In this document: piece after piece, positions 8,719 to 17,125 of the stretch | Position numbering within the stretch: the stretch's first letter is position 1 | Layout: each line of letters opens with the position of its first letter | Source: Shimia aestuarii | GTDB lineage: Bacteria; Pseudomonadota; Alphaproteobacteria; Rhodobacterales; Rhodobacteraceae | Reading direction: 5' to 3' | NCBI RefSeq assembly: GCF_900114635.1 | Contig: NZ_FOTQ01000001.1 | Location: 558,001-622,000 of the forward strand | Length of the DNA: 64,000 nucleotides | Translations under genes and position numbers: made by a program | The notes under the pieces: model-generated | Databases searched by the model: none | What the model was told of the DNA's origin: nothing | The model's input: only the letters and a program-made list of their open reading frames with translations

Positions 8719-9339
8719 ATGTCCGACACACCATCCGTTGCGGATGCCTATCAAAGCGGTGAGTTCACCGATCTGGCCTTTCATTTCGTGCCGGTCGGCA
8801 TCGTTGTGACCGAAAACCGCGTGATCCGCGACTGCAACCAGACCTTTGCCAATATGTTCGGCTACGAACGCGCCGCCCTGCGCGATCAGACCTTTGCCAT
8901 CCTCTATCCCAGCCAGGAAGAATTCGCCAATATCCGGAACCGCGGCGTCGACTGCCTACGCGAAGGCGGCATCTACTGGGACGAACGCGTGATGATGCGC
9001 AATGGGGGCGAGATGTTCTGGTGCCGGGTGCGCGGCCACACGTTTACCCCCGAAGACCCTCTCATGCGCGCGGTCTGGAGCTTTGCCGACCTTTCCGACA
9101 CCCGCCCCTATCAGCAACTCACCCGCCGCGAGCGCGAAGTATTTTCCCTGATGAGCGAAGGCATGACCTCCAAGGAAATCGCCAAGGTTCTGGAAATGTC
9201 CAACCGCACCGTCGAGGTCCACCGCGCCAAGCTCCTGAAGAAATTCGGGGCCACCAACACCGCCGCCCTGTTCCAGTCCCTCGGCGCGATCAGCGGCGAT
9301 CACGTGATCAACGCCGGGCACCAGTTCTCGGCCCGCTGA
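8719..9339 (+). CDS. PAS-domain LuxR-type transcriptional regulator
   Basis: A 206-residue regulator. A PAS fold spans roughly residues 15-125 (VPVGIVVTENRVIRDCNQTF, then MFGYERAALRD), and a GerE/LuxR helix-turn-helix occupies 134-195 (LTRREREVFSLMSEGMTSKE, TVEVHRAKLLKKF). There is no phospho-acceptor receiver domain and no acyl-homoserine-lactone domain, so the PAS pocket is the likely sensor. The start at 8719 puts it after a GGGAGCC ribosome site. Located 25 bases upstream of the ClpP-like secreted protein, it may share a transcript with it. Confidence 0.85.
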   Translation: MSDTPSVADAYQSGEFTDLAFHFVPVGIVVTENRVIRDCNQTFANMFGYERAALRDQTFAILYPSQEEFANIRNRGVDCLREGGIYWDERVMMRNGGEMFWCRVRGHTFTPEDPLMRAVWSFADLSDTRPYQQLTRREREVFSLMSEGMTSKEIAKVLEMSNRTVEVHRAKLLKKFGATNTAALFQSLGAISGDHVINAGHQFSAR

Positions 9340-9364
9340 TCCCCCAAGCCAGGGAGACCCCACC

Positions 9365-10954
9365 ATGACAAGACTATTCGGGGCGGTTCTGACTCTGATC
9401 GGTTTCCTGACCGCACTTTCGGCACAGGCCGCAAATTTCGAAATCCGCGCCACCAACCCATATGGCGATCCCCGGTTTCAGCTTCTCGACCTGAACCAGA
9501 CCTATTCCGAGGCGATCGGCTTCATTCAGGGCCTCGGCCCCTCCAAACCCACGCTGGAAGGGGTACAAGAGGATTGGGACTGGGTGTTTCGGGGCAATGC
9601 AATCCGCTCGGACGGCGCGCACAGCTATGAAACCCTGCTCATTCCTGCCGCCGTCGGAAGCCTGCAGGCCGGGCGCGTGATCCACCTTTCAGGACAGATC
9701 GAAAAAGGCGATGCCGAGGTTTTGCAAAGGCTGATCAAGGCAGGCGGGTTCAGCAACTGCCGCGCCCCCGGCTATTGCCCCTTTGCGAACGTGATTTCTC
9801 TCGACTCACCGGGCGGCAACTTCGCCGAGGCGCTGCGGCTGGCCGAAATCATACGGTCAGAAAACTTCGTCACCGTCGTCGGCCCCAACGCCACCTGCGA
9901 AAGCGCCTGCACGCTGATGTTTCTTGGCGGCTACACCAGCTACGAGGGCCGCTTCTTTCCCCGCCGCTTTGCCCATGTCACCTCCCGCGTCGGCGTGCAC
10001 CAGCCCGCGATCACCCTGCCCCGCCGTGACTATTCTGCGGGTGAAGTCGACCAGATCCTCACCATTCTGTCCCGCTCGACCAATGCCGTGACCAAGTTCT
10101 TCCTCGGGTCCGGCGTGTCCATCGGGTTGATGGACCGCATGTTCGCCACCGCCCCCGAGGACATGTACACGCTCACCCCGCTCGATCTCGCCGGGGAACA
10201 TGTTTTCCTTTTTGACTGGGCCGCCGCCCCGAACCAGCCCCTGCCGGGCCGACTAACCGCTACCCGCGCCGCCGCTTTGGCTTATTGCGGGCAAAGCTTC
10301 CGCTCGACCTACAAGGTCGACAGCATGGACCTCGTGCATAACCTTCAGGTCGACGCGCTGTCCTTCATTACCTTCGAAACCGGGCGCAACTTTGCCTGCA
10401 TGGGCCACAAGAGCAACGCCGGGACATGGCAGGTCGAGATTTGCGACAGCAATCGCTGCGTATTCGAGACCTATGGCCAGGTCGAGATGATGCCCAAGGA
10501 CCCCGCGCTCAAATATTATAACCAGATGCTGGAAATCGCAGTCGGCATCGACAACGCAGAGCTCGGCATCGCCATCCGCGACTATGCCCATCGCGGCGCG
10601 CTGCTCGCCTATGTCCGCGAGTTCTACAAGGATGAAAGCTACCTGTTCCGCGATGTGCCGCTGACCCCGGACCAGATCGGCATGCCTCTGGCCTATTGCG
10701 GCGTTCTGGATGATGCCAATCCGGAACTGGTGCGCATGGTTCAGGGCAAGCTCAACGATCTCGGCATCAATGTGGGCCGCCCTGACGGCGCCCCCGGCCC
10801 CAACACCCGCGAAGGCATTCAGACCGCACAAAACCGGCTGACCGGTGACACCACGGCACAGGGGCGCATAACACCGGCCCTGCTGCAGGCCATGGGCATC
10901 CCGTCAGAGGCACAGGCCCGGTTCCGCTTCTGCGATCCGGCTTACGATCATTAA
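9365..10954 (+). CDS. Secreted protein with ClpP/crotonase-like domain and peptidoglycan-binding domain
   Basis: 529 residues with a signal peptide (cleaved after about AQA, residue 22). Residues 108-250 resemble the COG3904 periplasmic ClpP-like fold: ISLDSPGGNFAEALRLAE, then CESACTLMFLGG, where the Ser beside Ala-Cys could be the nucleophile, and VGVHQP. Residues 455-518 form a PG_binding_1-type repeat (KLNDLGINVGRPDGAPGPNT). The two ends suggest an envelope protein that binds the cell wall; peptidase activity is inferred, not shown. Several cysteines point to an oxidising compartment. Confidence 0.7.
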   Translation: MTRLFGAVLTLIGFLTALSAQAANFEIRATNPYGDPRFQLLDLNQTYSEAIGFIQGLGPSKPTLEGVQEDWDWVFRGNAIRSDGAHSYETLLIPAAVGSLQAGRVIHLSGQIEKGDAEVLQRLIKAGGFSNCRAPGYCPFANVISLDSPGGNFAEALRLAEIIRSENFVTVVGPNATCESACTLMFLGGYTSYEGRFFPRRFAHVTSRVGVHQPAITLPRRDYSAGEVDQILTILSRSTNAVTKFFLGSGVSIGLMDRMFATAPEDMYTLTPLDLAGEHVFLFDWAAAPNQPLPGRLTATRAAALAYCGQSFRSTYKVDSMDLVHNLQVDALSFITFETGRNFACMGHKSNAGTWQVEICDSNRCVFETYGQVEMMPKDPALKYYNQMLEIAVGIDNAELGIAIRDYAHRGALLAYVREFYKDESYLFRDVPLTPDQIGMPLAYCGVLDDANPELVRMVQGKLNDLGINVGRPDGAPGPNTREGIQTAQNRLTGDTTAQGRITPALLQAMGIPSEAQARFRFCDPAYDH

Positions 10955-10958
10955 AGGC

Positions 10959-11692
10959 CTATTTGCAGGCCACCGCGTCGGACAGGCTCTTCGACCCTTT
11001 GAACGGACCTGCATCGCGGCTGGCGACCTTGCCGCCGCGATACGTCGTCACCATCACGCGCGCCCAGTCGCCGCTGGCCGTCACGATCTCGGGTCCCGTG
11101 CCGCAGTCGCGGATACCGCCCGAGATAAAATCTTCACCGATCTTGTGATTGGTCAGCCCCGGCTTGTCGGCCAAGTGCACCAGCTTGCCGCCGTCAAACC
11201 GCCAGATGCGCAGTGTCTTGGCCAGATGCGGGCGGTCGATATAGGCCAGCTCGACCTTGCCGTCCCCATCCAGGTCCGCCGCCCCTAAAGGCGCAAGCCA
11301 GCGGTTGGTGCGCCCAATATGCGGGGTCTGGGCGATTTTGCCGGATTCATCATAAACAGCCAATGCCGCGCCCAGGCGAACATCGCTTTCGACCACGACC
11401 ACTTCCGGACGACCATCATTGTCCAGATCCACAAGGCGCGGCTCCAAGTCCTCGAACACCCGCGTGTCCGGCAAGGTAATTCTGATGGTCTTGGCCTTCA
11501 GCAGCGCACAGGCCGGACAGGTATCCACCTTGAGGACCAGTGCACCCCACTCCACAGCATCCCCAAGCACGCCATGGGCATAGCGGGTGGTCGGCGCGTC
11601 ATAGCGCACCGACAGAATTTCGCGATCGCTTCCCGCCAGCGCAACGGCAGGAACTGCCAGCGCCAGTATCAGAACGGCGAGCGCGCGCCGCA

Positions 11693-11693
<1 letters not shown>
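10959..11693 (-). CDS. Secreted FG-GAP/VCBS-like repeat protein
   Basis: A 244-residue protein with a signal peptide (MRRALAVLILALAVPAVALA). It contains at least two calcium-binding-like FG-GAP/VCBS turns (DLDNDGRPEVVVVESD and DLDGDGKVELAYID), typical of integrin-type beta-propeller blades. It also has a CPAC motif at about residue 58 and two further cysteines. Its ATGA overlap with the upstream ferredoxin gene indicates translational coupling. The function is unknown; extracytoplasmic location is the firmest inference. It converges on the ClpP-like gene. Confidence 0.75.
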
Positions 11694-12034
<341 letters not shown>

Positions 12035-12110
12035 TTATTTGACGTCCGCCTGTACCTAGTCATGCACGCCCCGCGCTGCCAGTCCCTTTTGCGACATCGC
12101 GGGAACAACC

Positions 12111-12138
12111 TTGCGACAAAATCCAAATGTTCTATATT
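12111..12138 (+). promoter_or_regulatory. Predicted promoter of the SOS-boxed ORF
   Basis: TTGCGA (12111-12116) and TATATT (12133-12138) are separated by 16 bases, a good sigma-70 match. A start about 7-8 bases after the -10 would fall at about 12145-12146, the A of the ATG, giving a leaderless mRNA. The predicted LexA box overlaps the -10. Confidence 0.6.
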
Positions 12139-12143
12139 TGTTC
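12129..12143 (+). promoter_or_regulatory. Predicted LexA (SOS) box, GTTC-N7-GTTC
   Basis: GTTCTATATTTGTTC matches the alphaproteobacterial LexA consensus GTTC-N7-GTTC exactly. It overlaps the -10 element and ends two bases before the ATG of the OB-fold ORF, so bound LexA would block both polymerase and the transcript start. Confidence 0.75.
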
Positions 12144-12145
12144 CT

Positions 12146-12517
12146 ATGCTGACCATTTCCCCCTCCCGCGCCCCTTATGACAACTGGCCCCGCCCCCCCT
12201 CGGCGTTGACCGCCGACCGCCTTGTCGAGCCGCCCAACGGTGCCCGCATCACCGTGGCCGGGCTGGTGATTCTGCGCCAACGTCCGGGCACCGCCAAGGG
12301 CGTAATCTTCCTCACCCTCGAGGACGAAACCGGGGTGGTGAACATCATTGTCTGGCGCAAGCGCTATGAACAGTTCCGCCGCGCGGTGATCGCCGGGCGG
12401 ATGCTGCGCGTCACCGGGCAGCTTCAGCGTGAAAACAACGTCACCCATGTGATTGCCGAACGGATCGAGGATATCTCGCCCATGCTCGACAGACTTCTGA
12501 GCGGGAACACACCCTGA
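12146..12517 (+). CDS. Stand-alone OB-fold protein homologous to the C-terminus of error-prone polymerase DnaE2
   Basis: A 123-residue protein. From about residue 32 it reads like the C-terminal OB domain of DnaE2/ImuC: ITVAGLVILRQRPGTAKGVI, then a block with LEDETGVVNIIVW, and a closing VIAERIEDISPML. No polymerase, imuA or imuB sequence precedes it; the upstream neighbour is a divergent ferredoxin gene 130 bases away. An exact LexA box abuts the ATG and no Shine-Dalgarno is present, consistent with a leaderless SOS transcript. It is either a decayed dnaE2 remnant that kept its operator or an independent single-strand-DNA-binding SOS factor; the intact reading frame favours function. Confidence 0.75.
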   Translation: MLTISPSRAPYDNWPRPPSALTADRLVEPPNGARITVAGLVILRQRPGTAKGVIFLTLEDETGVVNIIVWRKRYEQFRRAVIAGRMLRVTGQLQRENNVTHVIAERIEDISPMLDRLLSGNTP

Positions 12518-12577
12518 CCCTTTTGAGATGCGCAAAAACCGGCTAGAAGGGAGCGCAGCAAATCAAGAGGCCCGAGC

Positions 12578-13120
12578 ATGCCCCCCCGATCCGCCCTTCT
12601 TCCGGCCATCGCGCTGGCGGTTCTCGCCGCCTGCCAGGAGCAGATTGCGGACGTACCCTATATCGCTGCGCTGGCCGAACCCGAGATTGTCCGCGCAGAA
12701 GACGCAGGCGCCCCGCCCAATGCGCGCCCCGGAAGCTGCTGGGGTCGCGACGTGACCCCGGCCGTGGTGGAAACCGTCACCGAACAGATCATCGTGCAAC
12801 CCGCCGAAGTGCTGGACGACGGCACCGTGCTCAGCCCGGCCATTTTCCGCACGGAAACCCAGCAACGTATCGTCAAGGAACGCCGCGAAACCTGGTTCGA
12901 AACCCCCTGCCCCGAGGTCTGGACCGAGGAATTCACCGCCTCCTTGCAACGCGCCCTGCAGGCGCGTGGCCTGTTCTACGGCCCCATCACCGGTCAGCCC
13001 GACGCCCGTACCCGTGCCGCCATCCGCCGCTATCAGAAAGCGGGTGGGCTCGACAGCGCGGCCCTCTCGCAGGAAAGTGCCCGGCGGCTGGGCTTGGTGG
13101 CGGTTCCGCGCGAGGAATAA
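12578..13120 (+). CDS. Peptidoglycan-binding-domain lipoprotein
   Basis: A 180-residue predicted lipoprotein: a signal peptide ending LAAC puts the acylated cysteine at residue 19. A cysteine-containing middle domain (ARPGSCWGRDVTPAVVET) is followed by a PG_binding_1-like repeat at residues 120-175 (LQRALQARGLFYGPITGQPD, then a helix with AIRRYQKAGGL). It probably anchors a small domain between membrane and wall. The sequence shows no enzyme motif. A strong bidirectional terminator separates it from the converging htrA gene. Confidence 0.75.
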   Translation: MPPRSALLPAIALAVLAACQEQIADVPYIAALAEPEIVRAEDAGAPPNARPGSCWGRDVTPAVVETVTEQIIVQPAEVLDDGTVLSPAIFRTETQQRIVKERRETWFETPCPEVWTEEFTASLQRALQARGLFYGPITGQPDARTRAAIRRYQKAGGLDSAALSQESARRLGLVAVPREE

Positions 13121-13132
13121 GTCCCTACAAAG

Positions 13133-13166
13133 AAAAAAGCCCCGACCAGAGGCCGGGGCTTTTTTG
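13133..13166 (+). terminator. Bidirectional intrinsic terminator
   Basis: AAAAAAGCCCCG and GGGGCTTTTTT arms form a stem flanked by A and T runs on both sides. It lies between the converging PG-binding lipoprotein and htrA genes and can end both transcripts. Confidence 0.9.
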
Positions 13167-13188
13167 ATCTCGCGTCATGCGTGCGACG

Positions 13189-14649
13189 TTACTCTTCCAG
13201 GCTCAGTGCCACGAAACGCGGCTCTCCCCCACGACGCACCAGAAGCAACAAAGACTTGCGCCCTGCCTCCTTGGCCTCGGCAATCCGGTCTTCCAGATCC
13301 GAGATCGTCAGCAGCTTCTGCTGGCTCGCCTCGGTCAGGACATCCCCGGCGCGCAGGCCCTTTTCATAGGCTTTCGACGCCTCATCCACGGCTCCGACAA
13401 CAAGCCCGGTGGTGCCATCATCAATGCCTAGTTCGCTGCGCAGCGCATCGGTCAGCGGCGCCACGGTCAGGCCGAGGATTTCTTTCTCCTGCGGCTCGCC
13501 CTGCGGCACGGGCTGACTCGCCGGCACAGCTTCGGCCTCTTCACGACGGCCCAAAGTCACCTTGAGCGTCTGGGTCTTGCCATCCCGAAGGACAACCACG
13601 CGCACGGTCGTGCCCACATCGGTGTTGCCCACCTGCTTGACCAGCCCACGCACGTCTTCCACGTCCGCGCCATCAAAACTCAGGATCACGTCACCCGCTT
13701 CCATGCCAGCTTCTTTCGCCGGCCCTTCCGGCACATCCGTGACCATGGCGCCCGATGCGGTTTCCAGGCCCTCGATCGCTTCGACCATGTCTTCGCTCAC
13801 ATTCTGAATGCGCACACCCAGCCAACCGCGACGGGTCTCCCCAAACTCCTGGAGCTGGGCGACCACTTTCTTGACAACGTTCGACGCCATCGAGAAACCG
13901 ATCCCGATCGACCCGCCGTTGGGCGACAGGATCGCGGTGTTCACACCGACAACCTCGCCGTCCATGTTGAACAATGGCCCACCCGAGTTGCCCCGGTTGA
14001 TCGCGGCGTCGGTCTGGATGTAGTCGTCATAGCTGCCCGACAGCGCCCGGTTGCGGGCCGACACGATCCCGGCCGAAACCGAGAATCCCTGCCCCAGCGG
14101 GTTGCCCATGGCAATGACCCAGTCACCAACACGTGCCGTGTCGCTGTCGCCGAAGGAAACAAACGGCAGCGGCTTGTCGGATTCGACCTTGAGCAGGGCA
14201 ATATCAGTGTTCTTGTCGGTGCCAATCACTTTCGCGGGCAATTCCTCGCCCGAGTAGAATTCGATCAGGATTTCATCCGCGCCCTCGATCACGTGGTTGT
14301 TTGTCACCACATATCCGTCTTCCGAAATCACGAAACCGGACCCAAGCGCCGAAGTGCGGCGCGGGCGGTCACCATCGCCCTGGCGGTCCTGGAATTCGCG
14401 GAAAAAGTCCTCGAAGGGCGAGCCTTCGGGCACGATGCCCTGCGGCCCGGTGCGCCCGGCCACCACGGTCGATGTGGTGATATTGACCACGGCCGGGCTG
14501 AACTTCTCCGCCAGATCGGCAAAGCTCTCGGGCCGCGCCTGTGCCGTGAGTGCCTGTGCCAGCACCAGCATGCCGGTCAGAAACGCCAGCCACAAAAGCC
14601 GCATCTGGGCCCAAGTGTGGCGGTCCACTGCAATCGCCTGAGATTTCAC
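13189..14649 (-). CDS. Do/DegP-family periplasmic serine protease (HtrA)
   Basis: 486 residues with an N-terminal signal sequence or anchor (residues 16-38). The trypsin-like domain has the triad His119 (TNNHVIEG), Asp149 (NTDIALLK) and Ser222 (RGNSGGPL). Two PDZ domains follow (about 275-370 and 395-480). Such proteases degrade or refold misfolded envelope proteins. The start is a GTG; an internal ATG at 14604 is possible and would leave the signal peptide intact. It lies downstream of DUF2065-hflC-hflK on the same strand, a common grouping for envelope proteolysis genes. Confidence 0.93.
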   Translation of the reverse strand: MKSQAIAVDRHTWAQMRLLWLAFLTGMLVLAQALTAQARPESFADLAEKFSPAVVNITTSTVVAGRTGPQGIVPEGSPFEDFFREFQDRQGDGDRPRRTSALGSGFVISEDGYVVTNNHVIEGADEILIEFYSGEELPAKVIGTDKNTDIALLKVESDKPLPFVSFGDSDTARVGDWVIAMGNPLGQGFSVSAGIVSARNRALSGSYDDYIQTDAAINRGNSGGPLFNMDGEVVGVNTAILSPNGGSIGIGFSMASNVVKKVVAQLQEFGETRRGWLGVRIQNVSEDMVEAIEGLETASGAMVTDVPEGPAKEAGMEAGDVILSFDGADVEDVRGLVKQVGNTDVGTTVRVVVLRDGKTQTLKVTLGRREEAEAVPASQPVPQGEPQEKEILGLTVAPLTDALRSELGIDDGTTGLVVGAVDEASKAYEKGLRAGDVLTEASQQKLLTISDLEDRIAEAKEAGRKSLLLLVRRGGEPRFVALSLEE

Positions 14650-14846
14650 GTCAGGTTCCCCCTATTCTGTTTTGGTCCTATGAACCGGCCCCGCCGGTTC
14701 GTCAGGCTGAAAAATGTGTTCTTACCGTTGCAAGTACAACAGCACACCTATCGCTTTGTCACAAATCCGCGTGAGTGACTCGTGAATTTTTCGGTAAGAT
14801 TACGCCCATAACGCAGATTCCTGCAAAGAAATGCGCGCCGGATCGC

Positions 14847-15044
14847 TCACGCGCCCAGCGTCTTGGCCACCCAGACAAAGACCACCCCCAACGCCAGCGC
14901 CACCAAACCCAGTGTACGCCGCTGGCCCTCCGGCAGGCTGCGCAGCGCGGCAAGCAGGTCTTCAACAAGCGAAGGGGCCAGTACATAGACCAGCCCCTCC
15001 ACAATCAATACAAGGCCAATGGCCAAAAGCGCAGTGCCGATCAT
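14847..15044 (-). CDS. DUF2065 (YjeT-like) small membrane protein
   Basis: A 65-residue protein of two hydrophobic helices (residues 3-28 and 44-62) joined by a short polar loop with a PEGQRR turn, matching the DUF2065/YjeT family. It overlaps the hflC stop by four bases (ATGA) and so is coupled to hflK-hflC. This association recurs widely in proteobacteria, suggesting an accessory role with the HflKC-FtsH complex (inference). Confidence 0.85.
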   Translation of the reverse strand: MIGTALLAIGLVLIVEGLVYVLAPSLVEDLLAALRSLPEGQRRTLGLVALALGVVFVWVAKTLGA

Positions 15045-15913
15045 TCGCGGCCCTTGTCGCTCTTCAGGTAGTTGAAGAACTCGCTGTCGGGCGACATCAC
15101 CATCGACGAGTTGTCCCCGCCCAAAGCCGCGCGATACGCATTCAGCGAACGGTAGAATTCAAAGAATTCCGGGTCCGCGCCAAAAGCATCGGCGAAAATG
15201 GCGTTGCGCCGGGCATCTGCTTCACCTCGGATGATCTCGCTTTGACGGTTTGCATCCGACACAAGCTCGACCACGGTACGGTCGGCCTGTGCACGCACCC
15301 GCTGTGCGGCTTCTTCACCACGCGCGATCTCGTCCGCGGCTTCCCGTTCCCGCTCTGCACGCATCCGTGCAAACGTCGCTTCAAGGTTGGCCTGCGGCAG
15401 GTCGGTGCGTTTCAGACGCACGTCGATCACCTCAAGGCCAAGGCCCCGCGCCTCGGTGATGGCCGCATCCCGGATGCGGTTCATCAGCGACACACGATCC
15501 GACGACAGCACCGAATCGGAACGAACCGAACCCAACACCTCACGTGTCTGCGAGCGCAGAATGTTGTCCAGACGCCGTTCAGCCAGCTCGATACCACCGG
15601 TACCAACCGCCTGACGGAACTGTTTCACATCCGCGATCCGATAACGGGCAAAGGCGTCCACGACCAGACGTCGATCGTCCAGCGGCGTGACTTCCAGCGG
15701 GCCCACTTCACGGCTCAGAATACGGTCGTCATATTTGACCACGTCCTGAATAAGCGGGATCTTGAACGCGATGCCCGGATCTTCCTTGACGGTCACAACC
15801 CGGCCAAACTGCAGGACAAGCGCCTTTTCGCGTTCATCCACGATGAAGACCGACGACAGCGCCGCAGCGGCGACGATCACCAGTACGGGCAAAAGATAAG
15901 TGGCTTTCCGCAT
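15041..15913 (-). CDS. hflC: HflC, protease modulator
   Basis: A 290-residue SPFH/prohibitin-domain protein with an N-terminal membrane anchor (residues 5-23) and the family segment VDEREKALVLQFGRVV. With HflK it forms the large periplasm-facing ring around FtsH in the inner membrane. The start is at 15913 (MRKATYLLPV), one base after the hflK stop; the longer in-frame version would overlap hflK without reason. Confidence 0.94.
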   Translation of the reverse strand: MRKATYLLPVLVIVAAAALSSVFIVDEREKALVLQFGRVVTVKEDPGIAFKIPLIQDVVKYDDRILSREVGPLEVTPLDDRRLVVDAFARYRIADVKQFRQAVGTGGIELAERRLDNILRSQTREVLGSVRSDSVLSSDRVSLMNRIRDAAITEARGLGLEVIDVRLKRTDLPQANLEATFARMRAEREREAADEIARGEEAAQRVRAQADRTVVELVSDANRQSEIIRGEADARRNAIFADAFGADPEFFEFYRSLNAYRAALGGDNSSMVMSPDSEFFNYLKSDKGRE

Positions 15914-15914
15914 A

Positions 15915-17048
15915 TCAGTTACCCCCCTTGCGCAGCTCATTCAGCGGCAGATAAGGCACCACGCCCTGATCCGACGCATTCTGATCAATGATCACCTTGT
16001 CGATACCACCCAACACTTCTTCCATGGTCTCGAGATACAGACGCTTGCGCGTCACCTCCGGCGCCTTCTTGTATTCCTCAAGCACGGCCGAGAAACGGCT
16101 CGCTTCACCTTCGGCTTCGTTCACGACCCGTGCACGATACCCTTCGGCTTCTTCCAGAACCTGAGCGGCTTCACCCCGCGCCCCGGCGAGAACCCGGTTG
16201 GCATAGGCATCGGCCTGTTTCTGCAAGCGGTCACGCTCCTGGCTGGCCGACTGCACTTCGCGGAAGGCGTCTTTTACCGGCTCGGGCGGATCGGCACCGT
16301 CAAAGTTGATCCGAACGATGTTCACGCCAGAGTTATAGGTGTCCAGCGTTTCCTGAATCAGCTCTTGCAGACGGTCGGCAATAATTCCCCGGTCCCGGTT
16401 GAGGATCGGTGCCAGTTCCGACTGCGCGATAATCTCGCGCATCGCCGATTCCGCCACCGCGCGGATCGTGGTTTCCGGGTCGCGCAGGTTGAAAAGGTAC
16501 TGCGCCGGGTCCGAGATGTTCCACACCACCTGGAAATCAATATCCACGATGTTTTCGTCGCCGGTAAGCATCAGCCCGTCTGTCGAGCGCGAACTTGACG
16601 GAATATCTTCGGTCTGTTCGTTCGTAACCGGGACAACCTCGGCCGTCACAAGCGGCCAGGGCGCAAAGTTCAGACCGGGATTGCCGGTCGCGTAATACTC
16701 ACCAAGGAACAGCTCAACCGACTGTTCTTCCGGTTTCACGGAATAGAAACTGGCCAGCGCCCAGAATACGCCTGCCACCACGATCCCGATGCCTACAGTG
16801 CCACGAGTCAGCTTGGGGCCACCGCCCCCCGTCGGGCCATTGCCCCCCGAGCGACCACCGCCGCCACCGCGCCCGCCCATGAGCACACGCAGCTGGTCCT
16901 GACCCTTTTTCATCAGATCATCAATGTCCGGGATCTGCGGACCGTCGCCGCCACCCTCAGGCGGGCGTCGCCCGTCCCCGTTGTTGCCGCGATTTCCGCC
17001 GCCCTGATTGCCGCCCCCTCCCCAGGGGCCGCCGCTATTACCTGCCAT
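15915..17048 (-). CDS. hflK: HflK, protease modulator
   Basis: A 377-residue SPFH-domain partner of HflC. The first 80 residues are Gly/Asn-rich and cytosolic (GGGNQGGGNRGNNGDGRR), followed by a transmembrane helix at about 85-105, the SPFH domain (PEEQSVELFLGEYYATGNPG) and a helical region. AAAGGGA precedes the start codon. It heads hflK-hflC-DUF2065 and follows gor by 76 bases. Confidence 0.94.
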   Translation of the reverse strand: MAGNSGGPWGGGGNQGGGNRGNNGDGRRPPEGGGDGPQIPDIDDLMKKGQDQLRVLMGGRGGGGGRSGGNGPTGGGGPKLTRGTVGIGIVVAGVFWALASFYSVKPEEQSVELFLGEYYATGNPGLNFAPWPLVTAEVVPVTNEQTEDIPSSSRSTDGLMLTGDENIVDIDFQVVWNISDPAQYLFNLRDPETTIRAVAESAMREIIAQSELAPILNRDRGIIADRLQELIQETLDTYNSGVNIVRINFDGADPPEPVKDAFREVQSASQERDRLQKQADAYANRVLAGARGEAAQVLEEAEGYRARVVNEAEGEASRFSAVLEEYKKAPEVTRKRLYLETMEEVLGGIDKVIIDQNASDQGVVPYLPLNELRKGGN

Positions 17049-17125
17049 AAAGGTTCATCCCTTTCCTACATCCGTCTTCGGCGCTGCTCTTAACCTGAGG
17101 TCTGCGCCACAAATTTCAACCCGAT

